A DNA stretch of 21,299 nucleotides from Rikenellaceae bacterium (GCA_900769885.1 CAAGIG010000047.1:1-21299), one strand, 5' to 3'. Positions 1-8,890 are shown, counted from the first letter of the stretch. Program-made: numbers and translations. Notes: generated from the letters alone by a model not told the origin.

Positions 1-994
1 CAACACCGCTCGCACCCAAAGTGGTCACTTTCAAAGTATAAAGCGAAGGAGACTCAGCACTCCATTTTGCAACAGACTTCACAGACATCTCCGCTTTGAA
101 CTTATCATTCTGAGGAACAGCGCTCTTGAAGGCAACTCTTTTACCATTTTTATCCAAAACCTCGATATCAATTCTCTTGACATCTCCACACAATTCACCT
201 CTGACACTCAAAATACCATTTTTATAATTGTCATCCAAAGTGGCAACCGCCTCAACAGTAGCAGCACGCTCAGCGGCTCTGGTATAAAGATAACAATCTC
301 TTGCAATACCTGTCAGTCTCCAGAAATCCTGGTCCTCAAGATAAGTTCCATCACACCATCTGAATACCTGGAATGCAATAAGATTCTCTCCTGCAACAAC
401 ATAATCGGTAATATCAAAAACAGCCTCAAGTTTGCTATCCTCGCTATAACCAACATACTTACCATTGATATACAATGAGATATTGGAGGTCACAGAACCA
501 AAATGGGCAAAAATATCTTTTCCACTCTCAATCCATTCTGCAGGGACATTGATAGTGTTTCTATATGTACCAACGTGATTTTTCTCTACAGGAATATAAG
601 GAGGATTGCTTCTGAAATGGGTCATCCAGGGGAAACCTGGATTCAAATACAAAGGATCTCCATATCCATACAATTCCCAGATGCCGGGAACGGTAATTGT
701 ACCCCAACCTCTGTCATTATAATCGACCTCATAAAAATCGACAGGACGCATTGTCGCATCATCCACCCAATTGAATTTCCACAAACCGTGCAATGAAACC
801 ACCTGAGAATCCTCAATATCCATTGTAGTTCCCATTGGAGCACGATTAATTGCCGAAACCTCAGGATTTCCCCAGGGTTTGTCTGTCTCCAAAACCTCTA
901 CATCCTGTGCAAAAACTCCGGTTGAAACAAGTGCAACGGAGAGTCCCATTGCCATTTTTGTCAAAAATCTGCCTATTGTTCCCATATTAAACAT
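1..994 (-). CDS. lacZ: Beta-galactosidase, LacZ-type GH2, N-terminal part (truncated by window edge)
   Basis: Open reading frame entering from the left edge; about 331 N-terminal residues are visible, against roughly 1,000 in the family. Residues 1-29 look like a signal peptide (ends GVFA, cleavage before QDV), so the enzyme is probably periplasmic or surface-exposed. The visible part matches the sugar-binding jelly-roll and first Ig-like domains of LacZ: WELYGYGDP near 106-114, a PW(M)THF stretch, NHVGTYR near 139-145, YSEDSKLE at 183-190 and RWCDGTYLEDQDFWR at 212-226, all close to the E. coli LacZ pattern. The catalytic glutamates lie beyond the window. Two in-frame ATGs, at 994 and 985, are both possible starts; I took the longer. 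The role is hydrolysis of terminal beta-galactosides, plausibly from host or dietary glycans; substrate is inference. Confidence 0.93.
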   Translation of the reverse strand, partial: MFNMGTIGRFLTKMAMGLSVALVSTGVFAQDVEVLETDKPWGNPEVSAINRAPMGTTMDIEDSQVVSLHGLWKFNWVDDATMRPVDFYEVDYNDRGWGTITVPGIWELYGYGDPLYLNPGFPWMTHFRSNPPYIPVEKNHVGTYRNTINVPAEWIESGKDIFAHFGSVTSNISLYINGKYVGYSEDSKLEAVFDITDYVVAGENLIAFQVFRWCDGTYLEDQDFWRLTGIARDCYLYTRAAERAATVEAVATLDDNYKNGILSVRGELCGDVKRIDIEVLDKNGKRVAFKSAVPQNDKFKAEMSVKSVAKWSAESPSLYTLKVTTLGASGV

Positions 995-1014
995 TTAATC
1001 AAATTATAAAGTAA

Positions 1015-1022
1015 CAAAGTTA
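1015..1022 (-). promoter_or_regulatory. Bacteroidetes -7 box for the beta-galactosidase gene
   Basis: On the minus strand this reads TAACTTTG, a perfect match to the Bacteroides -7 consensus TAnnTTTG. It lies about 20 bases upstream of the ATG at 994, so transcription would begin with a leader of about 15 bases. No TTTG sits at the expected -33 spacing, so the upstream element is weak. The box lies in a small inverted repeat, GTAAC-AAA-GTTAC (1011-1023). Confidence 0.55.
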
Positions 1023-1088
1023 CAAAATTTAATTAAATTTGTAAAAATTTTCAAACAACATAAAACAATTTACTTACCATTTTTTGAT

Positions 1089-1739
1089 ATGAAGAAAATA
1101 GTATTACTTGCCGCAGCCGTCGCTGCCCTTTTGTTCACCTCGTGTGAAAAGAACAACAACACTCCAACCCCTTCTGATTCAGCAATTTTAGGTTCCTGGG
1201 AACCCACTGAAAATTGCGTATCAGTAAATTATCAGCTTGAAGGAGAAAGCATCGTGATTCCCGACTTCACAGGAGAGGGTGAGGATATCGTTATTACAAC
1301 CGACGATATCGATATGATGCTGAACGAAGAGTTGCTTTGGGAAATCAATTCTGAATTGGCAAATGAAGATTATGATTTTGTCATCAGTCAATCAGATGAT
1401 GCAACCAACAACATAAATGTCAAACTCTTCTACGATGGAGAGATGGAACAGATAATCCCTGCTTCTGACAATGGTTCCACCATTTCATTCAACATCCCAT
1501 TTGAAACAGATTATGAGACATTTCATCTCCCCTGCACACTGAATTACACAGTAAATGATGGAAAACTTACCCTCAGAGCAGGTAAAGAGCAAATTCTGGA
1601 TTTTATCATTGATTACATCAACATCGCAGCAACAGTTGAAGGTGATGAAGAGTATGCCGAATTGATTGCATTCCTGATCGAAGGTATTGCTGAACAAATC
1701 AAATCAATCGAATTGGAAGCAACCTTTATTAAAAAATAG
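1089..1739 (+). CDS. Small lipoprotein, lipocalin-like, function unknown
   Basis: A 216-residue protein with a clear lipoprotein signal: MKK, a hydrophobic run, then a lipobox ending at Cys19 (LLFTSC). The residues after Cys19 (EKNNNTPTP) are a flexible, polar linker common in Bacteroidetes surface or periplasmic lipoproteins. The mature domain begins ILGSWEPTE; the G-x-W motif and alternating beta-type pattern resemble Bacteroidetes lipocalin-like lipoproteins, but I cannot assign a family. The domain is acidic and ends in a lysine pair. It is a single-gene unit, divergent from the beta-galactosidase gene and convergent with the protease gene. No ligand or function can be inferred; the lipoprotein call is firm, the fold is a guess. 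Confidence 0.85.
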   Translation: MKKIVLLAAAVAALLFTSCEKNNNTPTPSDSAILGSWEPTENCVSVNYQLEGESIVIPDFTGEGEDIVITTDDIDMMLNEELLWEINSELANEDYDFVISQSDDATNNINVKLFYDGEMEQIIPASDNGSTISFNIPFETDYETFHLPCTLNYTVNDGKLTLRAGKEQILDFIIDYINIAATVEGDEEYAELIAFLIEGIAEQIKSIELEATFIKK

Positions 1740-1761
1740 GGAAAACCCTGAAATAGAAATA

Positions 1762-1798
1762 AAAGCCGAGTCAATATCACTATGATAGACTCGGCTTT
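1762..1798. terminator. Bidirectional intrinsic terminator between convergent genes
   Basis: An 11-bp perfect stem (AAAGCCGAGTC at 1762-1772 pairs with GACTCGGCTTT at 1788-1798) is extended inside by TATCA-CTA-TGATA (1775-1787) after a two-base bulge, giving a 16-bp hairpin with a 3-base loop. T-rich sequence follows on both strands. It lies between the ends of the lipoprotein gene and the S41 protease gene, so it probably stops transcription from both sides. Confidence 0.88.
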
Positions 1799-1805
1799 AT
1801 CATTT

Positions 1806-3419
1806 TCATTTTTGAAGTTCCAGCCAATCGGCGGGGGTCTCTACTGCTACTGTCAGCATATTGTCCAGCTCTGCCAGAATAGAATAGAACGCATAGTCAT
1901 CCAACGGAGAATAGCGTCCCACAAGCGCCCTCAACTGGGTCAGGACAATATCTTTGGAGATTTCCCAATCAGAAAGTTTCACATCCACAGAATTGCCCTT
2001 AAGGTACGAAAGGAATCCATTTTCAAGATCCAATGTGGACAAAAAGCTGTTAAGTTCTGAAATATCATCTATCGCTCTGAGCTGTTTGCGATACTTGTCT
2101 GCCAATAGAGAAGAATACTTGATTGTATATGCCTGACGGTTAATCTTTACCAATAAATCTGTAACTCCGACAGTATCAATCGGGACAAAAATATCGGGAG
2201 TGATACCACCTCCTCCATAAACGGTCCTGCCCGAAACGGTCTGATATTTCAAAGAATCATTTTTTGGAATACTGTCTACAGAAGTCATCTCCCCGTGAAG
2301 ATACCTGTCATAAATATCCAAAGCATATTCCTCCTGAGAATCAGAGCTATATGGCTTTTGAATACATCTACCTGACGGGGTATAAAATCTTGCAACGGTA
2401 AGACGGATACCTGAATTGTCCGAGAAATAGATTGGCTCCTGCACCACACCTTTACCAAAGGAACGTCTGCCGATAATCACACCTCTGTCATTATCCTGCA
2501 TCGCCCCCGCAAAAATTTCACTCGATGAAGCACTATTCTGATTTACAAGGACCATCAAATCGAGTTCCTGGCAAATACCCTCACCTGTAGACTTGAACTC
2601 TTCCCTCTTGCGATGCAGACCATCCATATAGACAATCATTTTGCCCGCCGGAAGAAACTCATTGGAGATATAAAGGGCCTGATCCAGATATCCACCTGTG
2701 TTGTCTTGTAAATCAAAGATTAGTTTGGTCATCCCCTGCTCAAGCAATGAAACGACGTGCCCCCTGAACTCTTTATATGAAGTTCTGGTAAATTTTGTCA
2801 GCTTCATATACCCGGTGGTGTCGTTAATCATATACGCCACGTCGATACTGTTAACTGGAATTTTTGCTCTGGTTATCTCAAAATCAACAACCTCTTTTTC
2901 GCGCAAAATCTCCAGTTTGACCTTTGTTCCGGAGACCCCTCTCATCTTGGAAACGAGAGAGTCCTGATTGATTTTGACACCGGCAACAGCTTTCCCGTCA
3001 ACACTTAAAATTCTGTCCCCCGGAATAAGCCCTGCCCTCTCCGAAGGGCCACCGGAAATGACACTTATAACAATAGCTGTATCCTGCGGAATATTGAAAG
3101 TAATTCCAATTCCATCAAAATTGCCTTGCAACTCCTCTGTCGCCTCCTCAAGATTTTTGGGAGGAAGATAGACAGAGTGAGGATCCAGTTTTTCCAATAG
3201 TTTGGGGAGAATATCCTCAGTAATTCCCTTTCTGTCAACTTCATCCACATAATTCTGGTCAATCTGAGAGAGAACGAGCTGGAGTTTTGTCCAGCCGCCC
3301 TGAGGAATCTGAACCTCGGGAGTCCTCATCATATCAGAGACTCTGGTGATAAGACTTCCCAAAACGAGCATTACCACACAAAGGATGACAATTCTCAATG
3401 TTTTCTTAGCATCTCCCAT
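1806..3419 (-). CDS. S41A family C-terminal processing peptidase
   Basis: A 537-residue serine protease of the CtpA/Prc family. Residues 7-26 form one membrane segment or uncleaved signal anchor, placing the enzyme in the periplasm. A PDZ domain covers about 95-175 (GIGITF, then GLIPGDRILSVDG). The catalytic core follows: Ser298 in NSASSSEIFAG and Lys323 in GRRSFGKGVVQ. Their 25-residue spacing is the same as in the E. coli Prc dyad. The C-terminal tail (about 420-537) is helical-looking and typical of Bacteroidetes members. Such enzymes trim or degrade periplasmic proteins from their C-termini. It is the last gene of the eight-gene run, nine bases after the dCMP deaminase gene, and ends just before the bidirectional terminator. 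The particular substrate cannot be told. Confidence 0.95.
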   Translation of the reverse strand: MGDAKKTLRIVILCVVMLVLGSLITRVSDMMRTPEVQIPQGGWTKLQLVLSQIDQNYVDEVDRKGITEDILPKLLEKLDPHSVYLPPKNLEEATEELQGNFDGIGITFNIPQDTAIVISVISGGPSERAGLIPGDRILSVDGKAVAGVKINQDSLVSKMRGVSGTKVKLEILREKEVVDFEITRAKIPVNSIDVAYMINDTTGYMKLTKFTRTSYKEFRGHVVSLLEQGMTKLIFDLQDNTGGYLDQALYISNEFLPAGKMIVYMDGLHRKREEFKSTGEGICQELDLMVLVNQNSASSSEIFAGAMQDNDRGVIIGRRSFGKGVVQEPIYFSDNSGIRLTVARFYTPSGRCIQKPYSSDSQEEYALDIYDRYLHGEMTSVDSIPKNDSLKYQTVSGRTVYGGGGITPDIFVPIDTVGVTDLLVKINRQAYTIKYSSLLADKYRKQLRAIDDISELNSFLSTLDLENGFLSYLKGNSVDVKLSDWEISKDIVLTQLRALVGRYSPLDDYAFYSILAELDNMLTVAVETPADWLELQK

Positions 3420-3428
3420 AGGTCAAAA

Positions 3429-3854
3429 CTATTGATAATCGTATTTTGTAACTTCAATACCTGCGCGCTCAAGCAATTCAATGCCATCGCGCACACGGTA
3501 TTCAATCATATAGACTACACGTCTGATTCCCGCCTGAATAATCAATTTGGAACATTCAAGACACGGAGCATCGGTAACATAAAGGGTTGCACCCTCACTG
3601 TTATTTCCCGATTTTGCAATTTTTGAAATAGCATTAGCCTCCGCGTGAAGAACATAAGGCTTGGTTTTGCCTGTCACCTCATCTTCACAGATATTCTCAA
3701 ATCCCGAAGGAGTTCCATTAAATCCATCTGAAATTATCATTCGGTCCTTGACAAGTATTGCCCCCACCTTCCGTCTGGTACAGTACGAATTGCGGGCCCA
3801 TACCTTTGCCATTTCGAGATAACTTCTGTCAAATTGTTCCTGTTTCTTATCCAT
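3429..3854 (-). CDS. dCMP deaminase family protein (ComEB-like)
   Basis: A 141-residue zinc-dependent deaminase, a usual length for the dCMP deaminase/ComEB family. The zinc site is complete: His70-Ala-Glu72 (LHAEANAI), where Glu72 is the proton shuttle, and Cys98/Cys101 in DAPCLECSK. The motif RRKVGAILVKD near 27-37 is also typical. Expected reaction: hydrolytic deamination of dCMP to dUMP, feeding thymidylate synthesis in the cytoplasm. The name ComEB comes from a Bacillus competence operon, and nothing here suggests competence. Start codon ATG at 3854; gaps of 10 bases upstream and 9 bases downstream indicate co-transcription with the ligase and protease genes. Substrate assignment (dCMP rather than another cytidine nucleotide) rests on family resemblance. 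Confidence 0.93.
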   Translation of the reverse strand: MDKKQEQFDRSYLEMAKVWARNSYCTRRKVGAILVKDRMIISDGFNGTPSGFENICEDEVTGKTKPYVLHAEANAISKIAKSGNNSEGATLYVTDAPCLECSKLIIQAGIRRVVYMIEYRVRDGIELLERAGIEVTKYDYQ

Positions 3855-3864
3855 TGGAAATCAA

Positions 3865-5535
3865 TTAGTCGTTAGAGCGTTGATACAAATATCTCTTGAT
3901 ACTCTTCTTGGGAGTCTTTTCAAATTCTTCAGGGAATAGTTCCACATTGGCAACTTTGCAATAATTTGGAACGTGCTCATTCATCTCTTTTACAGATAGT
4001 TTGAGTTTCTCCAACAATTGCTCGTTGCTCAATCCGTCGGCAGTAGCCATTTCGTAATCGGGATATACCAAAGCCACAAGACGACCTTTATCCTCAATAA
4101 TCAAAGACTCAACCACATAAGGCATATTGTTGATTTCCCCTTCGATCTCCTCAGGATAGATATTTTGACCTGAAGGGCCCAAAATCATACTCTTGCATCT
4201 ACCTTTGATAAATACAAAACCATCAGAGTCGATTACACCCATATCACCTGTCTTGAACCAGCCGTCTGGGGTAAATGATTCGGCTGTAGCTGCCTCATTT
4301 TTATAATATCCGAGGAATACATTTTCACCCTTAACCAAAATTTCACCGGGGATATTTGCAGGATCTGCAGAATCGATTTTGACCTGCATACGGGGAGCCG
4401 CTTTACCACAAGAGTACAATTTATTTTTGTCCCAAGGGGCATAAGTGATGATAGGACCACACTCGGTCATACCATAACCTACAGTAAATTTGAAACCAAT
4501 CTTTTTGAAGAATGCCTCTGCCTCTTTATTGAATGCAGCACCGCCGATAATAACTTCTTTAAACTGACCACCGAAAGCTGTCTCCATTTGAGCCAGAATT
4601 TTCTTTTGGATCATCTCATCGATAATCGGCAAGTGAAGCAACAATTTGATATCCCTTCTGTTGATGATTGGTTCAAGCTTCTTCTTGTATATTTTTTCAA
4701 TTACCAATGGAACAGAGATAACGATGTCGGGTTTAACGGTTCCCATCGCATCAAGGATGATTTTTGGGGTAGGAAGTTTGTTCAGAAAATGAACGTGGGT
4801 ACCTACACAGAACTCCAACAGGAATTCAAACATCATTCCATACATATGGGCTGTAGGGAGCATCGAAACGCAATTCGAGCCATTGTCCAAATGAGAATGA
4901 ACCTCTTTACCGAAAAGGACATTCGACAGCAATGAACGGTAAGGCAACATCACACCTTTCGAGAATCCCGAAGTACCTGATGTATAATTGATCATCGCCA
5001 ATTCTTCCGGTGAATCTTCATAATAAGAGACACACTCGGGGTGGAAACTGCGGGGATATTTCTTTCCGAAAAGTTCATTCAAATGTTCACGTGCGCTCTC
5101 TATATCCTGACTCTTCGCATATAATAGTGAGAAATCATTGATAAGAATAATAGCTTCAAGATCAGGCATTTCTGACTGAGTTAGACTTTCCCAGATAGAA
5201 TCACCCACGAAAAGCACTCTCGACTCAGAGTGATTTACCAAGTGGTGAATATTGCCACTTTTGAACTCGTGAAGCAATGGAACAGGAACAGCTCCGTATG
5301 TCAGTGCCGCCAAAAATGTAACAGCCCAATTGGCCTGGTTACGAGAACAGATAGCAATTTTGTCACCTTTATTCACACCGCACATATCGAGCATAATGTG
5401 AATTTTCTCTATTCTTCTGGCCACATCACGATAATACAAGGTTACACCTTTATAATCGGACAATGCAGGACAATTCCAGTTTTTCTTAATACTCTCTTCA
5501 ATAAGTTTGTTTAAAGACTTTTGATTCATATTCAA
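3865..5535 (-). CDS. AMP-binding acyl-CoA/acyl-ACP synthetase (long-chain fatty acid ligase family)
   Basis: A 556-residue member of the ANL adenylating superfamily. The core motifs are intact: the P-loop-like A3 motif YTSGTSGFSKG at 184-194, A5 GYGMTE at 353-358, A7 TGD at 429-431, and the hinge/A8 region IKGRCKSMI around 443-451 followed by NIYPEEIE. The C-terminal end carries a lysine cluster (TPKKSIKR, from 541) where the A10 lysine should lie. The enzyme would activate a carboxylic acid as acyl-AMP and pass it to CoA or to an acyl carrier protein; the motifs fit long-chain fatty acids but cannot fix the substrate or acceptor. No membrane segment is evident. It lies seven bases downstream of the DUF4834 gene in the long operon. 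No acyl carrier protein gene is nearby. Confidence 0.9.
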   Translation of the reverse strand: MNMNQKSLNKLIEESIKKNWNCPALSDYKGVTLYYRDVARRIEKIHIMLDMCGVNKGDKIAICSRNQANWAVTFLAALTYGAVPVPLLHEFKSGNIHHLVNHSESRVLFVGDSIWESLTQSEMPDLEAIILINDFSLLYAKSQDIESAREHLNELFGKKYPRSFHPECVSYYEDSPEELAMINYTSGTSGFSKGVMLPYRSLLSNVLFGKEVHSHLDNGSNCVSMLPTAHMYGMMFEFLLEFCVGTHVHFLNKLPTPKIILDAMGTVKPDIVISVPLVIEKIYKKKLEPIINRRDIKLLLHLPIIDEMIQKKILAQMETAFGGQFKEVIIGGAAFNKEAEAFFKKIGFKFTVGYGMTECGPIITYAPWDKNKLYSCGKAAPRMQVKIDSADPANIPGEILVKGENVFLGYYKNEAATAESFTPDGWFKTGDMGVIDSDGFVFIKGRCKSMILGPSGQNIYPEEIEGEINNMPYVVESLIIEDKGRLVALVYPDYEMATADGLSNEQLLEKLKLSVKEMNEHVPNYCKVANVELFPEEFEKTPKKSIKRYLYQRSND

Positions 5536-5542
5536 AATTTAA

Positions 5543-5794
5543 TTATTTTTCTTCTACTTCCTCATAATCAACATACTGTCCAACAGTATCATCTATAATT
5601 TTTTCCTGCTGGTCAGGTGTGTCGTCAGAAACATAAACATCCCCCTCCTTTCTGCCTGAAGGCTGCGCAGGATTGGAATATCCGTTTCCTTTACTACGGC
5701 CACCGAAAAGACCACCGACAAATCGGATAATCACAAGTGGCACGAGAATCAAAAAAAATATAACTGCAAATAACAATAATCCTAATAAGCTCAT
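5543..5794 (-). CDS. DUF4834 family small membrane protein
   Basis: An 83-residue protein. Residues 3-26 are one strong transmembrane helix (LLGLLLFAVIFFLILVPLVI). A glycine-rich turn follows (FVGGLFGGRSKG), and the rest is a short, acidic cytoplasmic or periplasmic tail ending VGQYVDYEEVEEK. The GDVYVSDD...KIIDDTVGQYVDYEEV pattern matches what I know of DUF4834, a Bacteroidetes-specific family with no assigned role. The gene is packed between the 746-residue anchored protein (three-base gap) and the acyl ligase (seven-base gap), so it is surely co-transcribed. It may be a partner of the anchored protein in the membrane; that is inference from position only. Confidence 0.82.
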   Translation of the reverse strand: MSLLGLLLFAVIFFLILVPLVIIRFVGGLFGGRSKGNGYSNPAQPSGRKEGDVYVSDDTPDQQEKIIDDTVGQYVDYEEVEEK

Positions 5795-5797
5795 AAT

Positions 5798-8038
5798 CTA
5801 TCTTTTACGGAATGAACCGTTATCTAAATTCAAAACCATCTCGCGTCCGTCAAATGTAGTGACAACGACATCTTTTGAAGAAATCACCTCAACAGGAGTA
5901 TCCTTTTTCAATCTCCTCTTCTTGGTAAACTCAGCGGCAAGAGTTCCGTCTGACTTATAAATCAGTGTCTGATAAGCTGTCCTTACCACCCAATATCTAT
6001 TATTGCCGACAGTTATCATTTCCGGCAACGACACTATCGTCTCACCAAGAGTAATCTCATTCCACAATGGATACTTCGATCCGTCGAGATTATACATCGC
6101 AATAGTATTGTCAGTATGCAGAATCACTGCCACATACTCTTTATTTCCTTTAAAATCATAGACATTGGGTCCCAACAATACCTCTTTGCCCAATGAAACG
6201 GGGAATTTTCCAACCTTTCTGCCCAATCTGTCAAGCAAATACATCTTGCTTCCAGAGCAAAACAGCATTTGCAATTTCCCGTTTTTCAAATAATCGATTT
6301 GCTCTACAGAACCACACAATGGGGAATCAAACTTAATCGTCCAAACCCCTTTCTTGGCACTGTTCAAAAGACGCAAATCATTATTGTCCCTCTGCTCCAG
6401 ATAGTTGGTAGACCCATTTCGGAAATCCTTAACTACAAAAGGTCCCTCGAACACCTCTACAACGGTATTATCCAATACAACTGACTGCTCTATCTCAGGA
6501 ACCCTCAACGGAGCAGGCATTGTAGCGAGATCTTCGTGATAATATGCAATCTCCGTACCCAATACACCGCTTCCCTTTACAATCTCCACAAATGCACATT
6601 CAAAATTCTCATTGGAAACAATATCCTTAAACACTGTATTATAAGGAGCCTTTAAAAATCTCGACAAAGAGTCACTGCTACGGTTCAAATTAAAATATAG
6701 TGAAGCTACGGACGACTCATCAAGATGCTCAGATGCAGGAGTCTGGGAGAGATAATCATCCAGATTGAACATAAACTCATTCTTCTGCTCCTTATACAAA
6801 TACTCAATCTCCTGAGCACCACCGATAAACGCCCAGCCGCCGTTTACAAAATACTTCTCCTGAGAAGTAGGGGCAAAAAATTGTCCCATCACCTCGGGAA
6901 TATACCTTTTATATATAAAGTCGGCAATCGAATCTTTTGCTTCTCCCAAAGGGGAAGAGTCTTTCAATTTTATCGCCAACACCCTTTTTTCCTGACTGTC
7001 AATATCAAATGCAAAAACCGAAATCTGCTCCGGCTTCAACGATTTGATGAAACTGAATGTTGAAACTTTTGAATTGATACCCTTCTGAGCCATCACATTC
7101 AAATAGTTGTAATCCTTTACCTTCTTATGCGATTCCAAATAGAGCGAATAGGCCTCGAGATACTCATCTATATTCGATATAGAGAGCAGACAAAGATACT
7201 TACAGTGATTGGGAAGCAAAGAATATATGTCGCTTCTGAGTTCCTTCTGAGTCAAAAGGACATTAACATAATTAGCCTCCTCAGACGAGGCATTGTACTT
7301 ACCCTGAAGGGAAGTCTTATTTGGCTGATTGTCAACAGAGAATGTAGACCAATCTGCAAATGATTGGGCAAACCCCGCATATTTCAGATAATCTTTATAA
7401 ACAAATCCCGAGAAAAGTTTTCCGAGATTGTTATGATTCAGGTGCAACACCTCGTTATTATGTTTGACGCCTGAAACAGAACCATATAGAGCATCATCTT
7501 CAATCGATGTCTGATTTTCTATATGTCTTAGCGAGGACTCTACCACAATTATAGACTCACTCGCCAAAATAAAATTACCATACACCGAAAATGAAATATC
7601 GGGTACGGTAGAACGGTAAATCATATTATCGCCATATTTTTTATTGAAAACCCCTGAACATTTCCGTTCGATCTTATTTGTAAGCATCTGAACATCGACA
7701 TCCTCGGGTATCGAGACAACAAGCAGCGGCGAGACTCTGTTCTTGCTCGAATAATGTAAGGAATAAATAGCACTCCAATCATTGGAACCCTCAGGGAGCA
7801 TCTCCACAAATGTGTCAAATGCTCCCCCGCGTTCCATATATGCAGCTACTTTTTCCAGTTTTTCAGATTCAAACAGGGTAATTGCATCGGGTGGTATTGC
7901 TGAAATTCCGTCAGATATTGCGATATATGGTTCATTGCTGTCACCCTCTTTAAAGAACAGCACATAGAACAATGAACCGACTCCGAGCAAAAGCAACGCA
8001 GCAACAACACAATATACAATTAACGTTTTCCTGTTCAT
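5798..8038 (-). CDS. Membrane-anchored extracytoplasmic protein, DUF3352-like, with C-terminal beta-propeller-like region
   Basis: A 746-residue protein with one N-terminal membrane helix (about 6-29, preceded by MNRK, so the bulk should face the periplasm). The segment ISAIPPDAITLFES (45-58) resembles the start of DUF3352-type proteins; this family call is tentative. Residues 60-500 form a large mixed alpha/beta region with no recognised catalytic motif. From about 515 to the end come repeated short beta-strand units with turns such as LLDRLGRKVGKFP, MYNLDGSKYPLW and IYKSDGTLAAEF, each ending in a D-G or D-R-L-G turn, which suggests a PQQ/WD-like propeller. It sits three bases from the DUF4834 gene and 30 bases downstream of the FKBP lipoprotein gene. 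The role is unknown; a scaffold in envelope assembly would fit the context. Confidence 0.8.
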   Translation of the reverse strand: MNRKTLIVYCVVAALLLLGVGSLFYVLFFKEGDSNEPYIAISDGISAIPPDAITLFESEKLEKVAAYMERGGAFDTFVEMLPEGSNDWSAIYSLHYSSKNRVSPLLVVSIPEDVDVQMLTNKIERKCSGVFNKKYGDNMIYRSTVPDISFSVYGNFILASESIIVVESSLRHIENQTSIEDDALYGSVSGVKHNNEVLHLNHNNLGKLFSGFVYKDYLKYAGFAQSFADWSTFSVDNQPNKTSLQGKYNASSEEANYVNVLLTQKELRSDIYSLLPNHCKYLCLLSISNIDEYLEAYSLYLESHKKVKDYNYLNVMAQKGINSKVSTFSFIKSLKPEQISVFAFDIDSQEKRVLAIKLKDSSPLGEAKDSIADFIYKRYIPEVMGQFFAPTSQEKYFVNGGWAFIGGAQEIEYLYKEQKNEFMFNLDDYLSQTPASEHLDESSVASLYFNLNRSSDSLSRFLKAPYNTVFKDIVSNENFECAFVEIVKGSGVLGTEIAYYHEDLATMPAPLRVPEIEQSVVLDNTVVEVFEGPFVVKDFRNGSTNYLEQRDNNDLRLLNSAKKGVWTIKFDSPLCGSVEQIDYLKNGKLQMLFCSGSKMYLLDRLGRKVGKFPVSLGKEVLLGPNVYDFKGNKEYVAVILHTDNTIAMYNLDGSKYPLWNEITLGETIVSLPEMITVGNNRYWVVRTAYQTLIYKSDGTLAAEFTKKRRLKKDTPVEVISSKDVVVTTFDGREMVLNLDNGSFRKR

Positions 8039-8068
8039 TCCGATTTTGGTTATAGCTTTTTAATCAAT

Positions 8069-8866
8069 CTATTTTTTAGAAGTTGAAGGTTTTTTTGACA
8101 AAGTCACTGCCGATTTCTTTGCAGCAGGTTTAGCTTCAGTTTCTGCTTCTTCAACAGGAGCTGCTTTCATAACTTTGATAAGTTCAACATTGAAAATCAA
8201 AGTTGCATTTCCAGGGATAGGGCCACTACCTCTTTGACCGTATGCCAAGTCAGCAGGGATATACAATTCGATTTTGCCACCTTCTTTAGCATAGGTAAGA
8301 CCTTCTGTCCAACCTTTGATTACTCTGTTCAATGGGAATTTGATAGGCTCACCATTTTTGTAAGAAGAGTCGAAAACTGTTCCGTCAAGAAGTTTACCTT
8401 CATAGTGAACTTCCACTGTATCGGTAACTTCAGGAGAGATACCGTTTCCTTCAAGAAGGATTTTGTATTGAAGACCGCTTTCAGTTTCGATCACACCCTC
8501 TTTCTCTTTATTTTTAAGAAGGAATTCAGCAGCTTTTTCTTTCTCAGCATTAGCTACATAAGCTTGTCTTTGCATCAAATACATTTGGATAAGCATACTT
8601 ACCTCTTCTTGTTTGATTTTGGTCTCAACATTACCTGCCAATTGATCATCAAAACCTTTTTGAAGTTCAGCAAGATTGATTTCTCCGAAAGGAGCATTTG
8701 TCAAAGTTGAACCATAATACATACCCAAAGCATAGCTGATTGAGTCGATTTTTGCAGAGGTGGTTTCAGGCATTCTGTCGCCTGCTTTGTACACTTTGTT
8801 TCCACAAGAAGAAACAGCAAATAGTGCTGCCATTGCAGCTGCTACGATAATAATTGATTTTTTCAT
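8069..8866 (-). CDS. FKBP-type peptidyl-prolyl cis-trans isomerase lipoprotein
   Basis: A 265-residue lipoprotein: signal [21 protein letters not shown] with lipid-modified Cys21. Residues about 40-120 form the helical FKBP_N dimerisation domain ([12 protein letters not shown] onward). The FKBP_C catalytic domain spans about 125-232, with [16 protein letters not shown] (152-167), [10 protein letters not shown] (181-190), [10 protein letters not shown] (204-213) and [10 protein letters not shown] (221-230), all the usual active-site positions. It resembles Mip/FkpA-type foldases, which speed proline isomerisation in exported proteins. A lysine/alanine-rich tail of about 30 residues follows the domain. 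Codons look more biased (GGT, CAA, TTG, AAA) than in neighbouring genes of the same operon, hinting at higher expression. It lies 24 bases after nhaA; no convincing separate promoter is visible. Confidence 0.94.
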   Translation of the reverse strand: MKKSIIIVAAAMAALFAVSSCGNKVYKAGDRMPETTSAKIDSISYALGMYYGSTLTNAPFGEINLAELQKGFDDQLAGNVETKIKQEEVSMLIQMYLMQRQAYVANAEKEKAAEFLLKNKEKEGVIETESGLQYKILLEGNGISPEVTDTVEVHYEGKLLDGTVFDSSYKNGEPIKFPLNRVIKGWTEGLTYAKEGGKIELYIPADLAYGQRGSGPIPGNATLIFNVELIKVMKAAPVEEAETEAKPAAKKSAVTLSKKPSTSKK

Positions 8867-8890
8867 TTTTGAATTAATTTATAATGTTTA

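Noticed and set aside
8234..8710. 158-codon plus-strand open frame inside the FKBP gene
   Set aside because: It is antisense to a well-supported FKBP domain and has a Phe-rich, non-protein-like composition typical of the reverse of Lys-rich coding DNA.
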